NCBI GenBank assembly: GCA_964372275.1
Contig: CAYJRR010000067.1
Location: 3,709 to 25,698, forward strand
Direction: 5' to 3'
Source: CAYJRR01 sp964372275 [NCBI: uncultured bacterium]
Lineage (GTDB): Bacteria; CAYJRR01
DNA length: 21,990 nucleotides
The position numbers were made by a program, and so were the translations under genes. The notes under the pieces were generated by a model. The model did no database searches. It had not been told where the DNA came from and saw only the letters and a list, made by a program, of their open reading frames with translations. Of this stretch, positions 1 through 7,631 are shown one piece after another; position 1 is the stretch's first letter; each line of letters begins with the position of its first letter.

Positions 1-1956
1 CCGGCTCCCTCTCCCTCCCCCGATTCCGACGTCGAGTGGCCCGAACCCGAACCCACATCCGCACCCGTATCCGCACCCGCACCCGCACCCGCGCCCGAAC
101 CCGTCCCCGTACCCGCCGCCGACCCCGCACCCGTACCGGCCCTCCCCCCTGAATCCCCCCCCCGCCCCCTGCTCCCCAACCCCGCCGGTCCCGCCGGTCT
201 CTACGGCCTCCCCGGCGCCCTCCGCGTCGTCTCCGCGAGCCCTGCCGACCACGGCTTCTCGCAGTGGGTGGGCGGCGGCGAATGGTTCGCGATCCCCGGT
301 TTCCTCACGCCGAAGAAGAAGCATTTCCGCACCGGCGCCACCTTCGCGATCACCCTGGGGATCCTCCAGGGGATCGTGCTCTCGGTGCAGACGTTCGGCG
401 TCACCAACCACGACACCTCGACCAATCCCTACTTCATCTCCGCGATGGGGGACGTCGACGCGCAGCTGCGCCTCTCGCACGCCGTCGTCGAGAGCGGGCC
501 GCTGCGGATCTCGACCGGGGTGCGCGGCGGCGCGCGACTCCTGCAAGGAACCCAGGCGAATCCGACCCCCCAGGGACCGGAGTTCGGGCCGCGCCTGTTC
601 GCGACGACCAGCCCCTACGCGCGCGGATTGATCACGATCGAGGCGGAGAGCGTGCGGATGTCGCTCGACGCCGGCTTCCTGAAGGACAACTCGCCCGAGG
701 TCCTCGACGTTCCGTTCGAGCCGAGCTACGGGCAGCGCTACGCCTACGGGGTGAGCGACTACGACGCCTTCCTGTTCGGAGCCGCGATCGACCTCCCCGC
801 CCATCACGTCGCCCCCTTCGTCGAGATCAACGCGCGTGGCGACATCGGCGCTCCGGGCGAGCCGGCGGTCGTCGGGACGGCGGGTTTCAAGTTCGCCACG
901 CCGCGCCGCCATCTCGCCCTCACCCTCGCCGGGGACGTCGGTCTTCTCGGCCGGAAGATCGAAGAGGGGCGCCTGCGCGTTCCGGAGTGGAACGTGGTGG
1001 GGAGCGTAAGCGTCAGCATCGGCGCGATGCGCGCCCGCGCGCCGCGCCCTCCGCCGCCGCCGCGCGTCTACAACGCCGGCACCTCCCCCTCGACCGGAAA
1101 GCTGCGCGGGCGGGTGGTCGAGGCGTCGACCCGGACGGCGATCGGGCAGGCGAAGCTCGTCCTCGAGTCGGGCCAGGAGCTCTATTCCGACGCGTCCGGC
1201 AACTTCCAGTTCGTCGACCTGCCGCACGGCCCGAAACGGATCCTGGTGACCCACCCCTACTACGAGGAGAAGCAGGGGGTCGCCTTCGTCACCGCCGGCC
1301 AGGTGACCTCGCTGACGTTGCAGCTGGTGCCGAACGGCACCCTTCCGGCCGCCGACGCCTCGCCCGCCCCGCCGGCGGTCGTCCCCACACCGGCCCCATC
1401 CCCGGCGCCTGCAACCGAGTCGAAGCCGGTGATCGTGGCCGCCGCCGCTCCGGTCCCGACCGGAAAGCTGCGCGGCCGGATCCTCGACGCCGCCAGCCGC
1501 CAGCCGATCGCGCAGGCGAAGTTGGTGATGGAGACGGGCGAGGTGATGTGGACCGACGCCAAGGGGGCGTTCGAGTTCCCGACGCTTCCGCACGGTCCGA
1601 AGCGGATCAAGGTCACGCACCCGTCGTACGCCGAAAAACAGGGGCTGACCTTCATCACCGCCGGCCAGGCGACGTCGCTGAACCTCCAGCTCACCGGCTT
1701 GGGCACGCTCCACGGCCGCGTCGTCACCTTCACCGGTCGTCCGCTCGCCGGCGCGAAGATCCACGCCGAAGCGGGCGGAAAGAGCGCCGAGACGACCACC
1801 GACGACAAGGGGATGTACGAGCTGCCGCTCGCGACCGGCGACTTCCGTCTCGCCATCACGGCCGACGGCTACCAGGTGCAGTACCCGACCGGATCGCTCA
1901 AACCGGGCGACCGAACCCAGCTCGACTTCATGCTCGAGGCCGTCGAAAAACCGTAG
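1..1956 (+). CDS. Surface/outer-membrane protein with Pro-rich linker, barrel-like domain and three carboxypeptidase-regulatory-like repeats (5' end outside window)
   Basis: The frame is open from base 1 and ends at TAG 1954-1956, so the start and any signal peptide lie upstream. Visible residues 1-60 are an alternating Pro-Ala/Pro-Glu/Pro-Val stretch, like a linker crossing the periplasm or cell wall. Residues about 70-345 have alternating polar and hydrophobic short strands with many Gly and aromatic residues, as in a small outer-membrane barrel. Residues 365-449 and 487-570 are two close copies of one beta-sandwich module (TGKLRGR at the start, LPHGPKR and THP in the middle, TAGQ near the end). 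A third, diverged copy covers about 570-648 (GRP-LAGAKI, DDKGMYELP). The modules resemble the carboxypeptidase-regulatory-like (CarboxypepD_reg) family. The domain calls come from motif and pattern recognition; the function (adhesion, stalk or transport accessory) is unknown. Confidence 0.75.
   Translation, partial: PAPSPSPDSDVEWPEPEPTSAPVSAPAPAPAPEPVPVPAADPAPVPALPPESPPRPLLPNPAGPAGLYGLPGALRVVSASPADHGFSQWVGGGEWFAIPGFLTPKKKHFRTGATFAITLGILQGIVLSVQTFGVTNHDTSTNPYFISAMGDVDAQLRLSHAVVESGPLRISTGVRGGARLLQGTQANPTPQGPEFGPRLFATTSPYARGLITIEAESVRMSLDAGFLKDNSPEVLDVPFEPSYGQRYAYGVSDYDAFLFGAAIDLPAHHVAPFVEINARGDIGAPGEPAVVGTAGFKFATPRRHLALTLAGDVGLLGRKIEEGRLRVPEWNVVGSVSVSIGAMRARAPRPPPPPRVYNAGTSPSTGKLRGRVVEASTRTAIGQAKLVLESGQELYSDASGNFQFVDLPHGPKRILVTHPYYEEKQGVAFVTAGQVTSLTLQLVPNGTLPAADASPAPPAVVPTPAPSPAPATESKPVIVAAAAPVPTGKLRGRILDAASRQPIAQAKLVMETGEVMWTDAKGAFEFPTLPHGPKRIKVTHPSYAEKQGLTFITAGQATSLNLQLTGLGTLHGRVVTFTGRPLAGAKIHAEAGGKSAETTTDDKGMYELPLATGDFRLAITADGYQVQYPTGSLKPGDRTQLDFMLEAVEKP
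37..150 (+). repeat. Low-complexity Pro-rich coding tract (CCCGAA/CCCGCA/CCCGTA hexamers)
   Basis: Degenerate tandem hexamers of the form CCCGNA encode alternating Pro-Glu, Pro-Ala and Pro-Val pairs inside the first gene. The tract could vary in length between strains by slippage. It encodes an extended linker rather than a folded domain. Confidence 0.7.
1093..1710 (+). repeat. Internal domain duplication (two modules of about 84 residues, 366-bp period)
   Basis: The modules start at 1093 and 1459 and both begin with the codons for TGKLRGR. By hand alignment about 53 of 84 residues are identical. They are separated by a Pro/Ala-rich spacer at about 1348-1458. This is a recent-looking tandem duplication within the first gene; the third module after 1710 is much more diverged. 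Confidence 0.8.
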
Positions 1957-1963
1957 CGGGCCG

Positions 1964-2488
1964 ATGGAACGATCGGGCATGAAACAGGAGATCTACGTCC
2001 TCTCGGCCATCCTCGCCTCGATCCACGTACTCAACGAGGACCTCGGCCTGTTCGCCGGCTCCGACCGCCCGGGTGAATTCGACGCACGAACCCAGCGTGC
2101 GAGGGGTCCCGCGACCGACTGGTGCTTCGACATGCTGGACGTCGCCGGGTGGGAGGTGGGCGAGCTCGAGGACCTCACCGACGCGATCAGCGCCGACGTC
2201 CTCGAACGGGCCCGCGGACTGCTCGTCACGCTCGGTCCGAACGGTGCGGAGGCCTTCTACCTGAGTGCCTGCGTCCTCTCCATCGACGAATTCTGCGCGC
2301 GTGCGGAGGGTTCGGCGATCGAGTGTGCCGGCAGTCCGATCGAAGCGTTGCGGAATCGCCTCGTGGACTCCCTCCGTCACGACCACGGCGTCGACCTGTC
2401 CTCGGCGATGGCGTCACACGACGCGATTCTGACGCCGGCGCGAGAGCTCGTCCGCGCGTGGCGAGTCCGGAAATCCAGTCCCCTCTAG
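1964..2488 (+). CDS. Hypothetical protein, 174 aa
   Basis: The frame has G/C-ended codons throughout and ends at TAG 2486-2488. Two ATGs are possible: 1964 and 1979 (beginning MKQEIYVLSA). Neither has a strong ribosome-binding site, and the second looks more like a natural N-terminus. I do not recognise the family. The protein appears soluble and mainly helical and acidic (WEVGELEDLTDAIS, DVLERARGLL), with four Cys residues (in DWCF, SACV, EFCA and IECAG). No signal peptide or membrane span is visible. It starts 7 nt after the surface-protein gene, so it is probably co-transcribed with it, and it converges on the next gene with an 11-nt gap. That position argues that the frame is real; its role is unknown. 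Confidence 0.6.
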   Translation: MERSGMKQEIYVLSAILASIHVLNEDLGLFAGSDRPGEFDARTQRARGPATDWCFDMLDVAGWEVGELEDLTDAISADVLERARGLLVTLGPNGAEAFYLSACVLSIDEFCARAEGSAIECAGSPIEALRNRLVDSLRHDHGVDLSSAMASHDAILTPARELVRAWRVRKSSPL

Positions 2489-2499
2489 GAGCGCCCGGC

Positions 2500-3456
2500 C
2501 TACGTCCACCGAAACCACGGCCGCTTCGGTTCCGGGCCGAGAACACCGCGCAGCAGCGCCCCCGTTTTCCAATCGCGCGCGATGACCCGGCCATCCGGCA
2601 ATGCGACCGCCTCGATCGGCTGGCCGTCCATCCCGCAGCGGGACATCGTCCGGAGGCTGGAGGGATGAAGCGCGACGACGTCGTTCGAAAAGGGCCGCGC
2701 CACCACGCACATCGTCTCCGCGGAGTCGAACCAGAACCGGCCGATGAACATGGCCGTCCCGGCAGCCGCGGGCTGGAGTCGGCTGGAGGAGAGAGCCTTC
2801 CAGGAGCCGGGTCGAACCTTGACCAGCCGGTCGTAGTCGGTGGCCCAGAGCTCGTCGGCGGTTCGTCGGAAGAAGATCTGCGGATTCCCTCCCTTGCCGG
2901 AGAGCGAAACGAATCCCCGCCGGGTGCGCGTCACCGGGTCGTGCAGCACCAGCCGTGAATCACGCTGGATCGAGACGAGCAGCAGCGTGTCGCCCGGGAT
3001 CTCGGCCACGTCGACGATGCCCTGATAGCCCTTGTCGTACTGTTCGTCGTACCAGTCGAAGGGCTGCACCTCGACGCGTCGCCGCTCGGGCTCGATGCGG
3101 ATCAGCGCATCATCCGACCACGACGGACGCTTGCAGTAGGCGGTGTAGTGCTTCGAGACGTTCATCCAAGCCGACGGTTCACCGGTCAGCTCGGTGCGAT
3201 CGGCCTCCACGACGGCCCGGGCAACCGGTTCATCGACCGCGTGGAAGCGATGGACGGTGATCTCGACGCGCGAACCGTCGTGATGATGTACGACCGCGAA
3301 GTGGTCGTCGGCGCCGGCGTGCACGGAGAGGTATTGCGCATCGCTCACCGTGACGGTGCGTTCGCGCTCGTCACGCAGGTCGAACGTCCAGAGCCCTCCC
3401 TTGTTCACCCACCCGAGGCTCGAGATCACGATCCGCGCGGACAGGTCCAGGAGCAC
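2500..3456 (-). CDS. Hypothetical beta-propeller-like protein
   Basis: The minus-strand frame ends at TAG 2500-2502. The open frame extends upstream to 3702, but the part beyond about 3456 is Arg/Ser-rich, overlaps msrA and reads as non-coding. I place the start at GTG 3456 (VLLDLSARIVISSLGW), with a weak AGGG/GGGTCGG region before it; the true start is uncertain. The body is a series of short beta-strand blades with Asp, Trp and Gly turns (for example TADELWATDYDRLVKV, ALPDGRVIARDWKTG), typical of WD/NHL/SMP-30-like propellers. I cannot assign a family or enzyme activity. No clear signal peptide is visible from the chosen start. It converges with the 1964 gene and is divergent from msrA. Confidence 0.55.
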   Translation of the reverse strand: MLLDLSARIVISSLGWVNKGGLWTFDLRDERERTVTVSDAQYLSVHAGADDHFAVVHHHDGSRVEITVHRFHAVDEPVARAVVEADRTELTGEPSAWMNVSKHYTAYCKRPSWSDDALIRIEPERRRVEVQPFDWYDEQYDKGYQGIVDVAEIPGDTLLLVSIQRDSRLVLHDPVTRTRRGFVSLSGKGGNPQIFFRRTADELWATDYDRLVKVRPGSWKALSSSRLQPAAAGTAMFIGRFWFDSAETMCVVARPFSNDVVALHPSSLRTMSRCGMDGQPIEAVALPDGRVIARDWKTGALLRGVLGPEPKRPWFRWT

Positions 3457-3605
3457 GACCGACCCGACCCTAGACGTACGAGCGTCGGGTTGGACAGCGA
3501 ATTTCCGGGAGGACGACCGGGCCGCGGCATCCGCGGCGGCCGGGCGGCCGTATCCCGGGTGGGCCGCGAAATCCGCTACGATGCGGCACCGGAAGGGATC
3601 CTCCG

Positions 3606-4211
3606 ATGACGCTCGCCTCGACGATCCTGCTCGCCGCGACCACGCTCGCCGCCGCCCCCGGCAAGGGGGGCCCGGTGAGACCCACCCCCGCCACCTCGAC
3701 ACAGGAGAACGCCGTGACCACGCCCACGACCTCGATCGCGACCCTCGCCGGCGGCTGCTTCTGGGGGGTCGAGGAGCTGATCCGAAAGCTCCCCGGCGTG
3801 GTCGACACCGACGTCGGGTACACCGGCGGGGAGGTGACGAACGCCACCTACGACAAGGTGAAAAAGGGCTCGACCGGCCACGCCGAGGCGGTGCAGATCG
3901 TCTTCGATCCGGCGACGATCTCCTACGAGGAGATCCTGCGCTTCTTCTTCCGGCTGCACGACCCGACCACCCGGAACCGCCAGGGGAACGACGTCGGGAC
4001 CCAGTACCGCTCGGCGATCTTCGTGCACGACGACCGGCAGCGGGCGGTCGCCGAGCGCGTCAAGGCGGAGGTCGACCGGTCGGGGAAGTGGAAGGCCCCG
4101 GTCGTCACCGAGATCGTGTCGGCGGGCCCGTTCTGGAAGGCGGAGGAGTACCACCAGGACTACTTGCAGCGGTATCCGGACGGGTACACCTGCCACTGGG
4201 TCCGGGACTGA
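3606..4211 (+). CDS. msrA: Peptide-methionine (S)-S-oxide reductase MsrA
   Basis: MsrA reduces methionine-S-sulfoxide in proteins, repairing oxidative damage. The sequence has the family signature GGCFWG with the catalytic Cys at residue 51, then YTGG, the GHAEAV block, HDPT and GTQYRS, and the C-terminal EEYHQDY. All are expected of MsrA, and the catalytic domain (about residues 43-201) has normal length. The first 40 residues ([18 protein letters not shown] followed by a Pro/Thr-rich linker) look like an export signal without a positively charged N-terminus, so the enzyme may act in the periplasm. The start at ATG 3606 is supported by GGAAGGGA about 8 nt upstream. No fused MsrB domain is present, and any resolving Cys is limited to the C-terminal YTCHW. 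The gene stands alone and ends 2 nt before repeat copy A. Confidence 0.93.
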   Translation: MTLASTILLAATTLAAAPGKGGPVRPTPATSTQENAVTTPTTSIATLAGGCFWGVEELIRKLPGVVDTDVGYTGGEVTNATYDKVKKGSTGHAEAVQIVFDPATISYEEILRFFFRLHDPTTRNRQGNDVGTQYRSAIFVHDDRQRAVAERVKAEVDRSGKWKAPVVTEIVSAGPFWKAEEYHQDYLQRYPDGYTCHWVRD

Positions 4212-4212
4212 G

Positions 4213-4320
4213 GAATGTGAGAATGGAAAATGGAGAATGGAAAACCGGTCAATGGCCGGAACCGAACGTCCGGTTTTCCATTTGCCGGTTTTCCATTTTC
4301 AATTTTCCATTTTCAGTTTC
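4213..4320. repeat. AT-rich palindromic repeat, copy A (possible bidirectional terminator)
   Basis: The arms 4219-4255 and 4278-4314 are imperfect inverted copies of about 37 bp built from GAAAATGG/AATGGAAAACCGG units, with a 22-nt loop. An alternative perfect stem pairs AATGGAAAACCGG (near 4236-4248) with CCGGTTTTCCATT (4270-4282). The element is strikingly A/T-rich against the GC-rich surroundings. It lies between the convergent 3' ends of msrA and dxs, and its right part encodes the last residues and stop codon of dxs. A related element lies at 11149-11256. U-rich stretches beyond the stem on both strands fit Rho-independent termination in both directions, but this is inferred. Confidence 0.8.
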
Positions 4321-6293
4321 TGGCGCCCATCTCGCACGGATCGTAAGGGCTCCACCGAGACGAGCCTCCGCACCGCCGCCGCGATCCCTGCCGCGTCGAT
4401 CCCGCATTCCGCGCGCAGCCGCGCGGGGCTGCCGTGCGGAAGGAACTCGTCCGGCAGACCCAGCCGCGCCATCCTCGCCGGAACCTGCCCGCGGTCCTGC
4501 AACGCCTCCAGTACGGCGCTTCCGAAACCGCCGAGGCGGACGTTCTCCTCGACGGTGACGAAACCGGACGGACAGGCGGCGACTCGCGCGAGCAGCTCGG
4601 CGTCGAGCGGCTTGGCGTAGCGCGCGTCGGCGACGCACGCCTCGATCCCGTCGGCGGCGAGGAGCCGCGCCGCGGCGACCGCCTCGACGACCGAGCTTCC
4701 GATCGCGGCGATCCCGACGTCGGCTTCTTGCGGATCGCCGGCGACGATCTCGCCCCTCCCGACCGGCAACGGCTCGATCACCGCGTCGAGCGCGCACCCG
4801 ACCGCCTCGCCGCGCGGATAGCGGATCGCGAAGGGGCCCCCGTGCTCCAGCCCGGTCCTCAGCAGGCGCCGGAGCTCGTTCTAGTCGCGCGGGGCGGCCA
4901 CCACCAGGTTGGGACAGGCGCGCAGCCACGACAGGTCGCCCCACCCGTGGTGCGTCGGCCCGTCGGCCCCGGCGATCCCGCCGCGGTCGAGGCAGAACAG
5001 CACGGGCAGGTTCTGGAGCGCCACGTCGTGCACGCACTGGTCGAACGCGCGCTGCAGGAACGTGGAGTAGATCGCGACGACCGGACGCCTCCCCTCGCAG
5101 GCCAACCCCGCGGCGAAGGTGACGGCGTGTTGCTCGGCGATCCCGACGTCGTAGAAGCGATCGGGGAACTCGCGCGCGAAGCGGGTGAGTCCGGTGCCGC
5201 TCGGCATCCCGGCGGTGATCGCCACCACGCGGGGATCCTGCGCCGCGAGGAGGGCAAGCGCATCGCCGAACGCCTGGGTGTAGGTGATCGGTCCCGACGA
5301 GCGGCCGGAAGCCTGCCGCCCGGTCGCGAGGTCGAACGGGGTCACGCCGTGCATCGCCTCGGCGTGCGCCTCCGCCGGTTCGTACCCCTTTCCCTTCACC
5401 GTCAGGGCGTGGACGAGCACCGGACGGTCGACGACGCCGCGCGCGAGGCGAAGCGTCTCGACCACCTTCTCGACGTCGTGCCCGTCGATCGGGCCGACGT
5501 AGTCGAACCCCAGCGCCTCGAACAGCACCCCGGGGGTGACCAGGCTCTTCAGCCGCTCGTCGAGACGCCGCGCGACGGCGAGCATGTTCTCGCCGCCGGG
5601 AAGGTGGTTCAGCACCGCCTTCACGTCGCGCTTCAGGGCGTTGTAGACCTGCCCGGACAGCCGCCGCCCCAGGAACTCCTTCAATGCGCCGACCGCCGGG
5701 GCGATCGACATCCCGTTGTCGTTGAGCAGAACGACCAGGTTGCGCGGAAGCGATCCCGCGTGGTTCATCGCTTCGAAGGCCATCCCGGTGGCGATCGACG
5801 CATCGCCGACGATCGCCAGCACCTTGTGCGGCTCTCCTCGCGCGTGGAGCGCCTCCCGGATTCCGAGCGCGGCGCTCACCGCGGTGCCGGCGTGGCCGGC
5901 GCCGAAGACGTCGTATTGGCTCTCGGCGCGGCGCAAGAAGCCGCTGATCCCGCCGTCTTTGCGGATCGTCGGCAGCCGATCGCGCCGCCCGGTCAGGACT
6001 TTGTGGCCGTAGGCCTGGTGCCCGACGTCCCAGACGATCCGGTCGAGCGGCGCCTGGAAGACGTAGTGCGCCGCGACCGTCAGCTCCACCGCCCCGAGCG
6101 AGGAGCCGAGGTGCCCACCGGTGGCGGAGACGACCCGCAGCAGTTCCTGACGCAGCTCGTGGCAGATCGGACGCAGCGCCTCGACCGGCAGCGCGCGCAG
6201 GTCCTTCGGCTCGCGAATCGAGTCGAGAAGCGGAGTTGCGGGCGGCGCGTCCGCCCCGACCCGGCCCCCCGCGCGTTCGTCGATCGTTTCCAC
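4299..6293 (-). pseudogene. dxs: 1-deoxy-D-xylulose-5-phosphate synthase, interrupted by an in-frame TAG
   Basis: Dxs condenses pyruvate and glyceraldehyde 3-phosphate, using thiamine diphosphate, in the first step of the MEP isoprenoid pathway. Hallmarks are present in order: GHLGSS with His61, the ThDP motif GDA (163-165) through NDN (191-193), the pyrimidine-domain block GIAEQHAVTF with catalytic Glu387, TFLQRAFDQ, and DRGGIAGADGPTHHG. After APRD (467-470) codon 471 is TAG (4881-4883). The same frame then continues with NELRRLL, GPFAIRYPRG and a complete transketolase C-terminal domain to TGA 4299-4301. Read through, the protein is about 664 residues, close to family length; stopped at TAG it is 470. 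The family usually has Glu here (DENE), so GAG to TAG is the simplest change. Start ATG 6293 follows ispA by 12 nt. Real nonsense mutation, readthrough or sequence error cannot be separated here. Confidence 0.85.
4881..4883 (-). other. In-frame amber codon inside dxs
   Basis: The minus strand reads GCC CCG CGC GAC TAG AAC GAG CTC, that is A-P-R-D-stop-N-E-L. No frameshift occurs on either side. Neighbouring genes ending at 1956, 2488, 2500, 6306, 11145, 14352 and 17810 use TAG as their normal terminator, so general amber reassignment is unlikely. Confidence 0.9.
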
Positions 6294-6305
6294 CGGGCCC
6301 TCTCT

Positions 6306-7226
6306 CTAGTGCCTTGCCGCTTTCGTGCCCACCGCGTCGACGGCGAGACGGGCCAGCGCCCCCGCCCCCGCCCCCGGCAGCGTCCGGGCGATCGACACCG
6401 CTTCCGCCAGGAGGACCTCGGCCTTCGACCGCGCCGCCTCTTCGCCGAGCACCGCCGGAAAGGTCGCCTTTCCTTGCGCGACGTCCCTTCCCGTCGCCGC
6501 GTCGACGAGGTCGTCGGCGATCTGGAACGCCAGCCCCAGGGTCTCGCCGTACGCGCGCAGCGACTGCAGGTCCCTCCCGCGGGCCCCCGCGGCGATCCCG
6601 CCGAGAACCGCCGCCGCGCCGAACAGCGCCCCGGTCTTCCTGCGAGCCATCTCCAAAAGCGAGTCGGGATCGGTGGCCGGGATCCCGAGGCGCTCGACGA
6701 ACCGTCCCTCCGCGGCGAGGTCGAGCACCTGGCCACCGACCATCCCTGCCGCCCCGGCGGCCTCGGCCAGGACGACGACCGCCTGCGCGCGGCGCGCCGT
6801 CGGCACCGCCGGCGCGCGGCCGATCACCGCGAACGCCTGCGTCAGGAGCGCGTCGCCGGCGAGGATCGCGGTCGCTTCGTCGAAGGCGCGATGCACGGTC
6901 GGCCGGCCGCGGCGACGGTCGTCGTCGTCCATCGCGGGGAGGTCGTCGTGGACGAGCGAATAGGCGTGGACCATCTCCACCGCGCAGGCGAACGACAGCG
7001 CCCCCGGCGAGGCGGGCCGATCGACGGCCTCCGCGGCCGCGAGCACCACCCGCGGCCGCAACCGCTTGCCGGGCCCCAGGAGCGCGTGCCGGATCGCGGC
7101 GCCGAGCGGCTCCGGGGTCCGCATCCCGTCGAGCTCGCGGCGAAGCGCCCCCTCGATCGCGGCACGGCGTGCCTCGACCGACGGGGGCGTCGGGCGCCCG
7201 GCTTCGATCTCAGCCGTCCTTCCCAT
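6306..7226 (-). CDS. ispA: Short-chain polyprenyl (farnesyl/geranylgeranyl) diphosphate synthase
   Basis: This trans-prenyltransferase builds C15 or C20 prenyl diphosphates from IPP and DMAPP for quinones, undecaprenyl carriers or carotenoids. In its 306 residues it has GPGKRLRP (51-58), the first Asp-rich motif VHDDLPAMDDDD (Asp94, Asp95, Asp100) followed by RRRGRPTVH, the GD of ILAGDALL, the GQ of MVGGQVLDL, the second Asp-rich motif FQIADDLVD (Asp238, Asp239, Asp242), and GKATFP. Two extra residues between the Asp pair and the next Asp in motif one are typical of bacterial FPP synthases. The start ATG 7226 lies inside the end of xseB (17-nt overlap), indicating coupling; TAG ends at 6306. 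The exact chain length of the product cannot be read from the sequence. Confidence 0.9.
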   Translation of the reverse strand: MGRTAEIEAGRPTPPSVEARRAAIEGALRRELDGMRTPEPLGAAIRHALLGPGKRLRPRVVLAAAEAVDRPASPGALSFACAVEMVHAYSLVHDDLPAMDDDDRRRGRPTVHRAFDEATAILAGDALLTQAFAVIGRAPAVPTARRAQAVVVLAEAAGAAGMVGGQVLDLAAEGRFVERLGIPATDPDSLLEMARRKTGALFGAAAVLGGIAAGARGRDLQSLRAYGETLGLAFQIADDLVDAATGRDVAQGKATFPAVLGEEAARSKAEVLLAEAVSIARTLPGAGAGALARLAVDAVGTKAARH

Positions 7227-7455
7227 GCGCCTTCCCCTCGAACGGGACTTTGGTTCCGTCCGCGAGGAGGAGTTGAACCTTCTTTTCCACGGCGTCGAGG
7301 CGCCCGTGGCAGAAGGTCGACAGCCGCACACCCTCCTCGAACGCCGCGAGCGATTCGTCGAGCGGCAACTCGCCCGCCTCGAGCCTGCGCACGATCCCCT
7401 CCAGTCGCTCCAGCGCCGCCTCGAAGGTGAGGTTTTCGTTCGACGTCGGGTCCAT
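7210..7455 (-). CDS. xseB: Exodeoxyribonuclease VII small subunit XseB
   Basis: XseB binds the large subunit XseA to form exonuclease VII, which degrades single-stranded DNA from both ends. The 81-residue protein shows the family core: LTFEAALERLEGIVRRLEAGELPLDESLAAFEEG, then a long amphipathic helix with a Leu-rich coiled-coil pattern. Start ATG 7455 (MDPTSNENL) is chosen because the frame further upstream has no family similarity and runs through a promoter-like sequence; it has no Shine-Dalgarno. Its last 17 nt overlap ispA. xseB-ispA-dxs is a widely conserved bacterial gene order. xseA is not in the window. Confidence 0.9.
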   Translation of the reverse strand: MDPTSNENLTFEAALERLEGIVRRLEAGELPLDESLAAFEEGVRLSTFCHGRLDAVEKKVQLLLADGTKVPFEGKAHGKDG

Positions 7456-7465
7456 TTGGCCGGGA

Positions 7466-7494
7466 ACACTACGAAATCGGCGAGGGGAGGTCAA
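7466..7494 (-). promoter_or_regulatory. Candidate sigma70-type promoter of xseB-ispA-dxs
   Basis: The minus strand reads TTGACC (7494-7489), 17 nt, then TAGTGT (7471-7466). A start site about 7 nt beyond the -10 would fall near 7459, only about 4 nt before the xseB ATG at 7455, giving a leaderless or nearly leaderless transcript. The absence of a Shine-Dalgarno sequence fits. Confidence 0.5.
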
Positions 7495-7631
7495 TCGCCG
7501 ACGCCGGCGCGCGTCGGCGAGCGCGGCGTCGTCAACGCGGTTTGCATTTCGCCAACGGCGGCGGCGGCCGCGCATCGCGTAACGCCGCGATCCTCCTTCG
7601 ACCCGAGGTCGGAACGACGCCTGCACCGGGG

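Noticed and set aside
264-1982. A 572-codon Arg-rich frame overlapping the first gene
   Set aside because: It is frame-shifted relative to a frame with repeated, conserved domain structure; it consists mostly of Arg, Pro, Gly and Asp.
3457-3702. N-terminal extension of the propeller-like protein to 3702
   Set aside because: The extension is Arg/Ser-rich, overlaps the msrA start and signal region, and would leave no room for the msrA promoter.
4299-6293. General reassignment of TAG as a sense codon
   Set aside because: At least seven other genes in the window end at TAG exactly where their families end or where the next gene begins.
4434-7430. A 998-codon open frame on the plus strand opposite xseB, ispA and dxs
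   Set aside because: It is Arg/Pro/Asp/Gly-rich with no motif, and the opposite strand encodes unmistakable family proteins. Long antisense frames are expected at this GC content.
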